From positions 9,300,001 through 9,364,000 of the forward strand of contig OU612065.1 of NCBI GenBank assembly GCA_914767715.1: a DNA stretch of 64,000 nucleotides, in the 5' to 3' direction. Source of the stretch: Membranipora membranacea. Lineage: Eukaryota > Bryozoa > Gymnolaemata > Cheilostomatida > Membraniporidae. A program made the position numbers and the translations under genes. This document shows, one piece after another, positions 34,831 to 46,954 of the stretch. Within the stretch, counting starts at the first letter, position 1; each line of letters starts with the position of its first letter. The notes below the pieces were generated by a model that worked only from the letters and a program-made list of their open reading frames with translations, was not told where the DNA came from and did no database searches.

Positions 34831-36742
34831 GAACTCGTGAGTTTATGTATTAGAAGACTTGAAACTCCGCAGCGCTTCTCTCATATACCAGACACAGCTT
34901 TCAGCAATCGACCTTGCTGGTCAATATGTATACAGAATGGTCGAGACAAATCGAAATTATTGCGATCCTTATGCAGCACTTGTCTTTACAGCTAACTGAA
35001 ATCTAAAAAGAAAATTGGTTTCTATTTATATGAAATCATTTACAATTTAAGGCATTCACCAATATCAACTATCAGTTAACATTAATCAACTGGACATCCT
35101 CTTCAAATCATACCCAAGGTCAGCCATATGATATTGAAATCACAGCACCTCACTATGTTTTAGTTACGACTTGGTTGAGATACTCTTGATACATTATCTC
35201 AGCTAATTCTAAAGATGCATTAAGATAGCTATATCTTTACTTGATCGTGATGATTTAGATCATTGATCACAGTGACTCCTGGAGCATTAAAAGTAGTAAA
35301 CTTTGCGTGTGCCAGAGACCGTTGATTTTTAATAAAGGCAAATTTACTCCAGATGTCAGGGTATGGAGTAATACCTACACGCAGCACTACTGTGTCGACT
35401 GTACAAACGTGGCTAAGTAAAGGACAGGCAATACCTAGGAAGGGAACATAAATGTAATACACCTACTAGTAACTAGACCAAAAGGTACTTGTAGAGATTG
35501 ACCTCTTACTCTTAGTGTCACGTCCTCTCTTCAGAACACACTTCTATTACTGGTCATTAGCCTACTTATGACAACTAGTGACTCAGTGAGCGACTGGGGA
35601 TAACTTATTTACTAGACTAGGGTGAGACTCCACACATGAGTGTGGCTTGCAAGCATGTACATTCAACATTCATTGCTAACCCATGGTGGCCAGGCATTAG
35701 GCAGATGAGATGAGAAGAAAATGTATAATGGAGCACACATATACCATAATAATAATAATCATTAACATAGATGGACAGATAGTCATAAACAACAGACAGA
35801 TGATATGCCTTGAAAGAGCAGGCCTACTACTACCAAGAGGTAACAGAGTACTCCTTTGCTACTACTACTACACTCTTACTAGCTTCTCAATTAATCCTAG
35901 GAGCCAGTTCGAGGCATATATATAGGAACTGACTGCTGACTGTAATGTAACCAAGCCTTCTATGCAGCGAAACCAAGGTTTCTGACAGTATCTGATCTGA
36001 TTGCCCCCTTCCTAACCAGCCAGAAGGAGAGGGCATTCAACATTAATAATACTTGAATTATAATAAACTTCAAAGTAGTAGCAGTCACTTTCTTCTTGGA
36101 CTTGTTTTGAATTAGAGTAGAGTAGGAGGAAGACTACTATAATTAATTAATAACTATCCAACATACATGTGACATACATACAAACAAACGTACACATATA
36201 GCAATGAACTCCCTCGGAAGAGGGAGTTCATTGCATATAGTGCTACCTACCTAATTGTCATCATTGACTGACCCACACAGACCTGACTCTTTCTGTCTGT
36301 GCAGTTCTTCAATTTGACAATCACATTTACATACATTAGTAGTTAGTTAGAGGCTGCAACCAAGGAGTTAAGAGACAGCTCCTTGATGCAACATTATGGT
36401 TGTCCAATGTTTGTTGTAAATGCTCTTACATGAAACTTACTTACGTGGATAGGTTTAGCCCAGGTCGGTTGGCAGTTCAGTGGTGTGTGTACAAAATAAA
36501 ACACTCACAGCTTTCTATATATCATAGACTTTAGTCATAAACCGGACATGCTCTGCCATGCATGCTTCTTACAAATCCGATAGGTGGTGCTCACCACCGA
36601 CCATCCAATCAGAGCATTTAGTATGATTTAACCAATGGAAACGAGTCTAAGATTTTGCATCATCATAAATGACGTTGCGATAGCATTATGTTGCCATGGT
36701 GATGTGAAAGCAGAAGGTTTATTCTAACTGTAACTGTCATGA
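34831..36742. other. Divergent spacer between mitoferrin and thioredoxin
   Basis: No coding segment is supportable. It should contain both promoters. A perfect hairpin lies at 36203-36238 and a short CATAGACTTTAGTC at 36527 recalls the hAT-like ends seen elsewhere without a mate. Iron-responsive or other regulatory motifs were not recognised. Confidence 0.5.
36203..36238. repeat. Perfect hairpin in the divergent spacer
   Basis: Arms GCAATGAACTCCCTC and GAGGGAGTTCATTGC are separated by GGAA. It lies about 500 bp upstream of the thioredoxin start. The arm core GAACTCCCTC recurs at 54449, so it may be a mobile hairpin rather than a regulatory site. Confidence 0.75.
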
Positions 36743-37943
36743 ATGTGTTTTCCAAAGGGAACCTCTTCTGCAGATGTTCCATTAGAGGCAAAGGGCAACA
36801 ACAAAAAGGGCCAAGATCACTCTCTCAACAATAAGCCATTAGCTGACCAGACAAATACAAACATGCCGTCTCATAATAAACGGGAAATCAGAAAAGTTAC
36901 CAGTGCGGTAAGTGAATAGAGGAAAAACACAGGCGTAGCAGAGTGGCCATTGACTTATTCAATGAATGGCCAACTATCTGATTCCCAACTAGTGAGCTTG
37001 AATGAGGAGTAAAGTATTCGCAGGAGGAGAATATCGTCATATCGGGCAGGCTTGAAACAGTGAAAATTATGACTAGCTAACATTAAATCAACCTCACTAG
37101 CCTTATTAGTAAATTCCCACATAAACTAGGAATAAAGGGTGGTAGCTAACATCAAGTCAAATTTTAAGAGATAAAACATCGATCAAAAAACCTTGTTTCA
37201 TTTTCAAGAGAGAATTTAGAAACACTATTGCAGCAGCTGGAGACAAGAAAGTGGTGGTGGACTTTTACGCGACCTGGTGCGGACCTTGCAGAAATGCGGC
37301 TCCAATTTACAAGGTATCTGATCTAACACATGATCATAATATATTTATGTTTTATCTGCAGAAATGTATTGTATTGTGTAGCAACTTGAATCAATGTTCA
37401 TTTGTAGAACATCTCAGAATCTTCAACTCTCGGAGAGATTTTGACAAAGAGCACAGAAAATGGGAAATTAACTTGAAAATCAAATTTCAGTGCTTTCTAA
37501 GCGATAATAATTTGTAGTATACTTCTTTTTGAATTTCAGGATTTAGCTGCAAAATATGGCGATGTTGTGGCAATATCTGTGGATGTGGATGAGCTAGGGG
37601 TAAGAAAGTAATATAACACTAATTACATACAGCACTGCAATATTGCAGATTCTTTTACTGGGCAATAAAATATCACCATGCAGCTGAAATCTGTATACCT
37701 TGTAGATGGCAGATATTAAAAGCCGGTATTATTGATACCTCATATTTTATTACTCTTTGTAAAGTCCATGTTACGTCATTTCATTCGCGCTCACATTTAG
37801 TTGTTTTTTATTTTCAGGATGTAGCTGAAACTTGTGGGGTTTCAGCCATGCCAACATTTCAAGTATATCGAGGAGGAAGCAAAATTGATGAGCTTATCGG
37901 AGCACCAAGGAAAGAACAACTTGAGCAGCTCTTCCAGAGATAG
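36743..37943 (+). CDS. Thioredoxin with an N-terminal extension
   Basis: Exons 36743-36907, 37209-37313, 37540-37599 and 37818-37943 (151 codons plus TAG). The thioredoxin fold is complete: VVVDFYATWCGPC carries the redox CGPC site, followed by the ISVDVDE strand and the cis-proline loop SAMPTFQVYRGG. It reduces protein disulfides using thioredoxin reductase. The first 55 residues (from MCFPKGTSSADV) are polar and Asn/Lys-rich. They are neither a clear signal peptide nor a typical mitochondrial presequence. If translation began at the internal Met near 36860, the extension would be about 17 residues. AATAAA occurs at 38052. Confidence 0.9.
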
Positions 37944-38584
37944 TCATTATCAGAGTGATGCAATCTGTATGCTCGCTTATGAAAAAGTTCCTTTCTTGTT
38001 GTAATTGTATGCCTATCGTTATACCAATACCTGCTTTGAGTGTTTGTTATAAATAAAATTTCAGAAAGTTTCCATAATATATTTATTTATGGTCAGAGCA
38101 TAGGTTTGCTCATTAAATTTTGATGAAATTCAGCAATCAAAGTGAATGTCACAGTCTAATATGATAACCAGGAAATATGATATGAGAAATCAATATCTCA
38201 TTTGCTTCAACCAAGGAGTTACTCCTTGCTGCAACTCACTGAGTATAATCAATGGCCTGTATTTTAGTATCTATGGTATAATGAACTTCCATAAAAACAA
38301 AATGAAATCATGGCCAGAGTAAACAATTGATGTTTCAACAACTTAATGGAGGAAATAGTTGTAGCAATGACCAGTCTTCTGCTCGCTAAAGATATAAAAA
38401 CCAGATCTATGAAGTGAAGTGCAAAACTGACTGCGCTATCTGAAATCAGTTTATAGCACCATATGGATATACATCACTATGCCATAAAATTACAAAGTAT
38501 AATAATGATAATACCTGCAGGCAAACAGACAAAAGGTGAAAAATCTGCAAAACGATTATCAATATTTTAGAATGTACATTTCAC
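37944..38584. terminator. Shared 3' end of thioredoxin and the WD-repeat gene
   Basis: The plus-strand signal AATAAA (38052-38057) ends the thioredoxin transcript. The minus-strand signal AATAAA (TTTATT at 38082-38087) lies only 25 bp beyond it and would serve the WD-repeat gene, whose stop is at 38585. The two 3' UTRs therefore probably abut or overlap. Confidence 0.6.
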
Positions 38585-41500
38585 TCAGCTGCCATACGCT
38601 GATATTGATACATGCAAGTTTTTGTTCCCTGTATGAGGCATAAGTGTGACACTTCTATCTAGTCTCGGGGTTTGTCTTCTGCTGCTTGCCGGTGGAAATC
38701 TCTGGGATAGAAGTTCTCTTTCCAAAGCTGATGGGGATGATGGCCGGGCATTTGACTTTCTCTGTTTCACCAACACAAAACGTCTGCCAAAGACAAGCGA
38801 AACTGAAGTCACAGTCAGTGTGAATCATTTATTTGAATTTGAATAATATCAGATACCAAAGCTTGCTTGTTATAATTAAATTATTAGAATGGATTGAAAA
38901 TAAGTTCATTACATAACAATAATGATTTACTCACGTGCATCTACTGGGTATAGATCTTGGACCTGGGTGTTTAACTGAGTCAGGTCGGCGAGGATCATAC
39001 GCCACCGAGTCTGGTTGTCGCTCAGTGTGTAGAGGAGTCTGTGGTTTCAGAGATTTGTGTAATTGCTGGCATAATGACTCATTTATTCGGAACCTGTAAA
39101 ACATTGAAGGGTGTAATTTGAGAACAAATTAAATTATAAACAAAAAAGTTAAAATTCAGACCTACTTTTTTCTACTGCTCATGCACATACCTGTAATTGA
39201 CTTGTGTTTCATTGATGAGGTTGGCTTTCTCCAATAAAGGCGCAGCGTGTGGTTCACTGGCTCCATTCTTATATTTGCTGCTGCGGAGACGGGCCTCTGT
39301 AAGACGTACTGATATGATTGGTTTACTAGCAGCAGAGGTGAGCCTCATATTAGACTCTAAACTTTTGGTACTCTTGGAACTTCTCAGTCGACTTTGTATT
39401 GTTTCACCCTCATCATCTGTCTCTGGATCAATCACTGGAAGATAAAATGCACATTATACTAAGTGTTGAAATAGCACTAGCCATGCTCCAAATAAAATCT
39501 AAATCTAAATACGATCTAAGTCGCAAACTTAGGTTGCATAAATAAACACTCAATCAAGCGAAATGTTTATCATGAGTTCACAAAGGAATGGACTTCTCTA
39601 TCACACAGCAAGCAGTGACCTTTGTTCAATACCAATCCCTTACCACCATCACAGTGTCTATGACCTAGCAGTGAGTGACGCTTATCCATTAGTTGTTGGT
39701 GGTAGGCTTGTCGTCTGTGTACTGCACTCTTTGCTCTCAACTCTTTCTGCATAGACAGCAGTTTGTGTCTGAAATGGCACAGCATTATTAAATGTCATTG
39801 TCTATCTTAACGAGTTAGTACACAGGCTGCTGAGCAACCAAGCTGCTGAAGACTTAGCCTGTCTTGACAAGCTTTGTTCGGTGGGGGGGGGGGGGGGGGA
39901 CAGAGCTTGTCAAGACAGGCTACTGAAGACTATGGAACATCCTCATCGAACTCAGCCTTTGGGAATGCGGGAATTAGGTTTCAGGTTTCAAGCTAGTGAT
40001 AGCTGCTTGTCTATCAGAATAAATGCAGCATCTTACAATACAACGGAGAGAAAGGTTCACTAGAGCGTATTGTGATTATAAGATGTTTTTAACTCATTTC
40101 AAATATTCAATGTTAATCCTATGATTTGACATGATTTCTCGGTTACCTTTCGATTAGTTTCTCCTGCCAGTTTTCATCAAATGACTCCATAGTATTTCTG
40201 AACAGTCTATTGATGCTGTAAAGAGTAAAAAAGAGGAAGATGGGTTATTATTTAAAAAGAAACTTGTTTCAACTCTGTGAAGCCAATACAGTAACGACTA
40301 GTGACTTTCTGCATCACAATCATGGAGTGATGTAAATGAGCGTTTAGGTCAACCAAAGAGATGAACTTTTGTTCAATATAACACTAATGACACTTACAAC
40401 TGGTAACTGGCTTTTGACAGCCTCCCATAATTAACAACAGGTGAAAACCTGTCATTGCTGTAATAATTATAAAGTGGAGGGAGTTTAGAAAACTCCACTC
40501 GTTTACCTGAGCCCATGGTTTCAAATGAAAGGGCCTAGGGAAATCGACTCCAAGTAAACAGTCACACCAACTATTATGAGTGGACATTTTTATTAGCTAA
40601 TGCATATCACTATCAATACCATGGCACTCAAACAGCTGCCAAAGAGAATTGATTTTATATTTAGACTTGGTATCTATTTACACAGAATCTTGACATATTT
40701 ATTCATTTTAAACATGTTTAGGCTAATAGAAAAGCTGCAGTCTAGCTATGTGCTTGATGAAATTTGTTTTGTACCTGAAGAAAAGTTGTTGAATAAAATT
40801 CACTTGAATGTGATCAGTAATTTACCAACATTTACTTCCCACAAGCGCTGAAATAATATTTGATTAATGCTTTCTTCTCATTAATGCTCTCTTCTGAGCG
40901 TTGCACTGTTGTCTATTACATGTCTGCCGATTAGAAATTTCTAATCACATCAGAAACAATGGTTGTCAACAAATTTCCAAATCCCCATGCTTGCTTTATG
41001 TGTACCGAAATCAGTGTTTTAATAACTCACTCAGTATCTCCCTGAAATCTCAACAATGCTTCATCAAATTCCTCCTGGAGATTCTGAAAAGTAAAGATTA
41101 TTGTCAGCAGGTAAATTTCATGTATTGCATTTCATGTGCATGTATATATATAGTATAATATAAAACAATTTTACTGTAACCAACTTGATTATCTTCATAA
41201 AACTTACTTCAAAAGATACGTGCAAGGGAGCTGTGTGTGGTCGTCTGGTTCTCAAACCTGAAACACAAATATAATTTTCGGTCACACAAGGAGCAGATGC
41301 TGTTTAGAATTTTCTCGTATTCAATTGGTTGTTTATAAGTTAGTAGGACAGAGCCTGAGATTGAGTTTCTTTAACCCAAAGATATCATGGTAACCTGATC
41401 TATGCGCGACAGTGCTACCCTCCCTTTATAGTGGTTAGAAAACAGATAGATTGTGTTCAACTAGTCAAATTAAATCTAAAAAATCCGAGGAAATTGGGGC

Positions 41501-44500
41501 ACTAGAGATGAAATTATGCTGTATGCATAGAGGTAAATCGGAATTATGTCTCCTTTCTTTCAATTACTCCATGGATTGGGCGAGGAGGATTTCTCTCCAT
41601 GGTTTGGGGCAAGCTGATTAACGTAATATGGGAAGGCTTTTGGCCAGGAAGACCAGAATAACGCCAATAGATATTGGTCTTAAAAACAAAAACAAATCGC
41701 TCGTTTGAGCGGTTTTTTTGTTATTCACAAACTAGGATGAAATATAAGGTTTGAGACCTACCAAGCATAGACGATCGGGTGAGGTTTGCACTCACGGCAG
41801 AGTTTGGTCTGGCCTCTGTTCCATCTCCCTGTGAGCTGAGATCTATTTTCACATGTGTCCCTTTAATGCTAGACCTACTCTTGCGACCTAAAAGTCAGAC
41901 CATCTCATATTTGACAGCTATAAACGTATTCAGTAATTTTAAATGCAATTGGTATGGGTCAACATTGATGTTATTTGTCCAAGCAATAAAGCATTCCTTA
42001 TCAAGAGAGATACTTTGAAAAAAACAGTCATACACAACATCTAATGGGTAGTAGACTTGGTTGAACTGAACTGAACTGATGGTTATTTATATTAAACAGA
42101 CATTCAAGCAATTCTCTTTGCTCCTTGAATTAATAAATCGCTTTAATGTTTTGAAAAAGAACACCTGCACAGTTCAAACAACTATCTTCTACATCATTCC
42201 ATGGCTGATCAAAGGTTAACAATCGGCAATGAGAAAGCAATCACACAACACAGAGACCTCAGAAGGTAGAGCTAATTCAACAAGGTAATGCCTTTTAGTA
42301 GAACTATTGAAACAAGGGGAAACAATCCTCCTATGAAGTTGGAATTTACTATCAGTTTGACCAGGGAGGGTAGTATATCCCACCCTCCCTGGTTTGACAC
42401 CAGGATGATTTATTTATGTTAAGGCTGCTACCCTTGTCATATCTGATAAAACGAACACTTTCGAGCAAAATTTCGATATGCGTTAAAAATAAAAGCTCTC
42501 AGTCTGTAGAAATAACAAGCATTTTGAATTACAGACTCATTATAATTGAGCACGTAAGTCATCTATGTCTTTTTGAGATACCGACCTCTAATAATGAGTT
42601 GGGCCTATGTACCAGAGTAAACTCAAATTCGAATTTGCTTGCGCACTTCAAGATTGGGCAGGCAATAATTTAAATGCTAATTTTGGTACATATAGGCCTA
42701 CAGTGCTGATCGAGCCGATGTATAAACTTTTGTAATTCAACAAGTACATAGAATAATCAATATTTCAGAAACAACAGATCAAGAATCCGGTTTAAGTCGT
42801 TTACTTCTTTCCTTGATAGAACCAGCCAGTGTGTTGCCTAACACCATTCAGCGGGAGGCATTCTAGCACAAGCCCAACATACACAAACACATACACAAAA
42901 CGAAAACTGGATGAACCAAAGCATTTGTCATGACACACTCTTTAGAGCTACCCAGAAATCAAACTTCAGTTTCACAAGTAATCCAGTTCTGAACCAGATC
43001 TAGAAGGAAGCAATCACAAAAGCATCGAGCATTAATCACAGCTTCGAACAACACTAGGAGCTTTAGAGTAGCATGATCAGACCGAACCTCACACATGTTT
43101 ACCCATCTGTTTATGATCCAGTTTGGACTCTAGGAAAGGAGAAACTTTGAGAATACTTTTGTTCTCTAGTTGCGAGACCCTAGACTTGACATCTCTAGAG
43201 ACTGGCCCGAGTTCACTAAAAGTCGTACCAGGTCGTGTAGGAGCCTCAGACTCAGCGACTGAGCCTGCTCGTCCAGGGACGCTGCCCATCAGCCATCGAG
43301 ATAGAGCATCTGATCGGGTTGGTACTCCGCCGTTCTCTTCAAGGTCTGGTAGGAGGTTCGGAAGGCGTATCGGAGAAACTCCACTTCGAGTAGTAGATTC
43401 ATAATCAGCTGCAGACTCACTGACTGAAGGTTGTGGAGTGACATGATCTGCAGAAAATTTCCACATTACGATGAGTAAAATTCTAAATAGCTGGAATCTA
43501 CATAACTTCCTAAAAGCAATTGAGTTTTAGTAGTGCGGTGCGCCACTGTACAATCCACACTTTGCAAAAATCATCACTCATCAAGTGCAGAGAGTTAGTA
43601 CTACAACTAAGCTCACAATCGGTGGAAGCAAACACACCCTCTCTCTCCTGTTGTGCTGTCAAATGAACTATTCTAAAAGCAAGTATAATGATCGCAAATT
43701 CTTGAACGAGTGAAACAGACAATAAGCCAGAAATTAAATCTTTATTATACTGATGAATACAAATTATATGCAACAAAATGAAATTATCAAATGTATTTAG
43801 TGCAAAAGACCGTTGGCAATATTTGAAGAGTGCTGATTGTCTGTCAGGCACTGGAGGCTAGACATGGAGTGGATTTCAAAATCTACCTTGAAATGTGCAA
43901 TTAGCATCCTTTTAAATCATCAATGTTATGATTGTTATACACTCAGAGACGGTTATTCACAAACTTAACCACTCAGCATTACATGGTAAACTGTGGGAGA
44001 GCACACTACACCATGGTCTTCATTTATATCCACCCAACCAATCAACAATTCTTGTCTGTTTGAAATGTATCAAGCAAGGAATTTTGATCCAATTCGCTGC
44101 CAATTAAACATGTAACAGGCACATTCCGCATCTTATATCAAATCATCTAAGCTATTTTGTTAGATCAAAGAGAGGAGACAAATCATACCCTCCACAATAT
44201 CGTCATAAGCATCCATCTGGATGCTCATGGCATCCATATCAGACATGCGCTCAGAGAGACCAGGAGTTCTCTGTGAGCCGGAGACTCTGAGATTAGAGTC
44301 TGCAGTGCGAATATCTCGGCCAGAAGAGGCCCGAGGACCTACTGTCGAAGAACCTGTATCATGGTGTATAAACATTAATTGTAACAGACGAAAAAAACAT
44401 ATTTTAACTCCGCTCCATCTGAACAACTGGGAATACATTTCTTTCAGTTCGGTGTATATGTACATGATTGTGTATATCTGTATCAGTGCTGGGGGATAAG

Positions 44501-46954
44501 TGAATTAAGAGTAAGAATAATATCAGATTTTGAGCTTTACCAAATACCTCCAAATTTATTCGTTTGCAAGGACTGATAACTCACTGGATTGTTTTGAAGG
44601 TGTGTCTTTACCAGCTTCCCCAGCTTCAAATCCATATTTAGGATTCCAGCTTGCAGCGCTCTTACATTCCATCTCGTCGTCCATGTCCATGTATGTGGAT
44701 AAATCCACGTCATCCTCTTGGTCCTCATGTGGCTGTAGATATCAATACAAAAACATAAGACCATGTGTGTGCTGCCATCTTTTGGGGAAAGTTATAAACG
44801 CTGGGTCGTAGCAACTATCATAGATCGAAGTGTTCTATTTTCCCATGAAGTCTGACTCGTACACATGGCTGATTGGAACTGTAGAGTGTTCAGTTTGAAT
44901 GGCCAGACGAAAATTTTCGAATGCTAATAATTCGGAGTTGTTTCTGCTCAGGAACGGCTTTCTAGATGAGTGAGGAGAGGGGGGCTGGGGAGGTGGTGCA
45001 TTGGTACCAGTGAATTTGCTTAAAGAGATGTCGGAAACCAGATATCTTTTTCTGAAATTAAGTTTCCTGTTTTTACCACAACTCCCACCCATCCCCCTCC
45101 TTCTTTCAACAAAGGGACTATGATGTTTTATTCTAGCCACAAAATTTAAGAAAGAGCAGAAAATTTGGAACAAAAGACGACAGGCAGAGTGAAAAAAAAG
45201 TGAAAATGGAGAGGTAACGTAACAGTCTAGAAATTAAAAGTGGAATCCATTACTACAAAAGCAATAAGAGGGAACCGCTTTATACCATATTCATGCTGGA
45301 ATTTCTGTGTGGCTTAGCAAAAATATGATAGGTATTTTTGTGCCATTCGTGTCTGGTTTGCTCAACAAAAGCTTGTAACTCGACCAGTAGCACAAGTTGT
45401 TGAAGAGAATTGAAGGCTAGCACTTTCATAGCCAGAGGTTGGCATATATTTGCCTGTTGTTAGAATAACATACAAGTATTAAACCCATAGATATAAAAAT
45501 GGAGTTATATATTTATGATTGACTCCAATAAAATAAATGTATGATAGAGGTGCAGAATAGGTGGAAGGGAACAGTTGTTTGACGCTGACAATGGGCAGTG
45601 ATACACTTGTGTCTAGCAGTATGTAATGAACTCATTGCTCATGCTCATTGACCTCATCCACAGCCACAAATACTGGCCGAGTTAAAAATGAAGGTAATAT
45701 ATCTTACTTACATTCAGATCACTGTCTCCAATAGCAATCTTCACCATGTTAGCAGGATAAGATGGAGTTGTTTTTGCCTCTATAACTTGTCCTCGCTAAA
45801 AGAGGAACAGATTCATTACTACACTTCAGGTCCATGATGCAAGGTGCTTGGATTTAAAAGAGTATATTTATCATAATGCCATTTGGTCAAGTCTGTTTAA
45901 AATATAACTTACCCGGAACTCTTGTCATTCGTTGAAAAAAAACTTTTGTTAATCCTTTGAGTATAAACGTTGGGATCCGTAGCTAATAAAACTTCTAGGC
46001 GTTGATAAGTTGTGTGTGATTCCATAGTAAACACACAAATCGACTTCACATATATATCACTGCATTTACTCTTGGTCAATTACACATTGTCAATAGCTAA
46101 TGGGATTGTTATCCCAGATGAATTGGAGTTCAATAATTATTATGTTGGGCAATAACGCAAAATAACTGAATTATCAACTTCTCATTGTTGTTTGCATGCA
46201 AACAACACCAAGTAAACATGTGAAAACAGTTCATTGTACATCTTAATAGAAGACCCTTTCATTTTTTTAAGCATCGTTCTGGGACAAAACATAGCCCTAA
46301 GGTTAGGTACATTCTTATTTATGCCATTGAACTTTGGCCGCTCTTCATGTAACATAAATATAAGCTATGATGCCACCCTTTGTACACGCAACGTCATTTT
46401 CTTATAAACTGAGGACCCATCATCTGAATTATTGCAAGTTGATATCTAGCTAATGTCCTCCATTTTTTATTTTGTTCACTATAAAGACTCAATTTTTGAT
46501 AGGGAGTTGCCTCCCTTTAAATATGCAGGATATGATTCTGATTCAGCGAGAATCTATAATCAATTTTTTGCTTCAACCGGGAGTATATCACAAGGGGATC
46601 GATGGAATCCTTCAAAACAAGGAGCATCAACAACAGTTTAACATCTTTATCTAGGGAGATTCTCACTCGCAGGTAGAACAATCGCATCCAATCCACAACT
46701 CTTAGTTTCATTCAATGCATAGTGGTCTTTACTGCGGGCTAACTGCAGCTTTAAGAATTAGTGGTGCAATTTCGTCTAAATTATCTGAACTAGCAAGTAA
46801 TGACACTTCATGGGATAAAAATTTTACAAAAAACGCTTGAACTTTATTCACTTATGTACGGGCTACTTACTCTCTTGGCCAATTCTTTTTTTGGAGCTGT
46901 TGGAGCCACAGCAGGGATCAAACCAGAAGCAAGTGTCCCACTCACGGTCTTTAC
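38585..46954 (-). CDS. C-terminal part of the giant gene (14 exons)
   Basis: Exons 46871-46954, 45712-45795, 45286-45453, 44612-44732, 44189-44353, 43103-43447, 41762-41887, 41208-41257, 41031-41083, 40147-40215, 39644-39768, 39191-39434, 38935-39093 and 38585-38783. One helical patch (ELQAFVEQTRHEWHKNTYHI) is followed by Ser/Arg/Pro-rich sequence with short motifs such as RRPHTAPLHVSFE and helix NTMESFDENWQEKLIERH. The final exon uses the acceptor tttggcag at 38784; the nearer-upstream acceptor would shift frame. Confidence 0.7.

Noticed and set aside
35229-35462. Minus-strand ORF upstream of mitoferrin
   Set aside because: No similarity to carrier sequence and not in a splice-compatible position; treated as noncoding spacer.
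43123-43404. Plus-strand 93-codon ORF
   Set aside because: Antisense shadow of exon 43103-43447 of the giant gene, which is phase-consistent with its neighbours.
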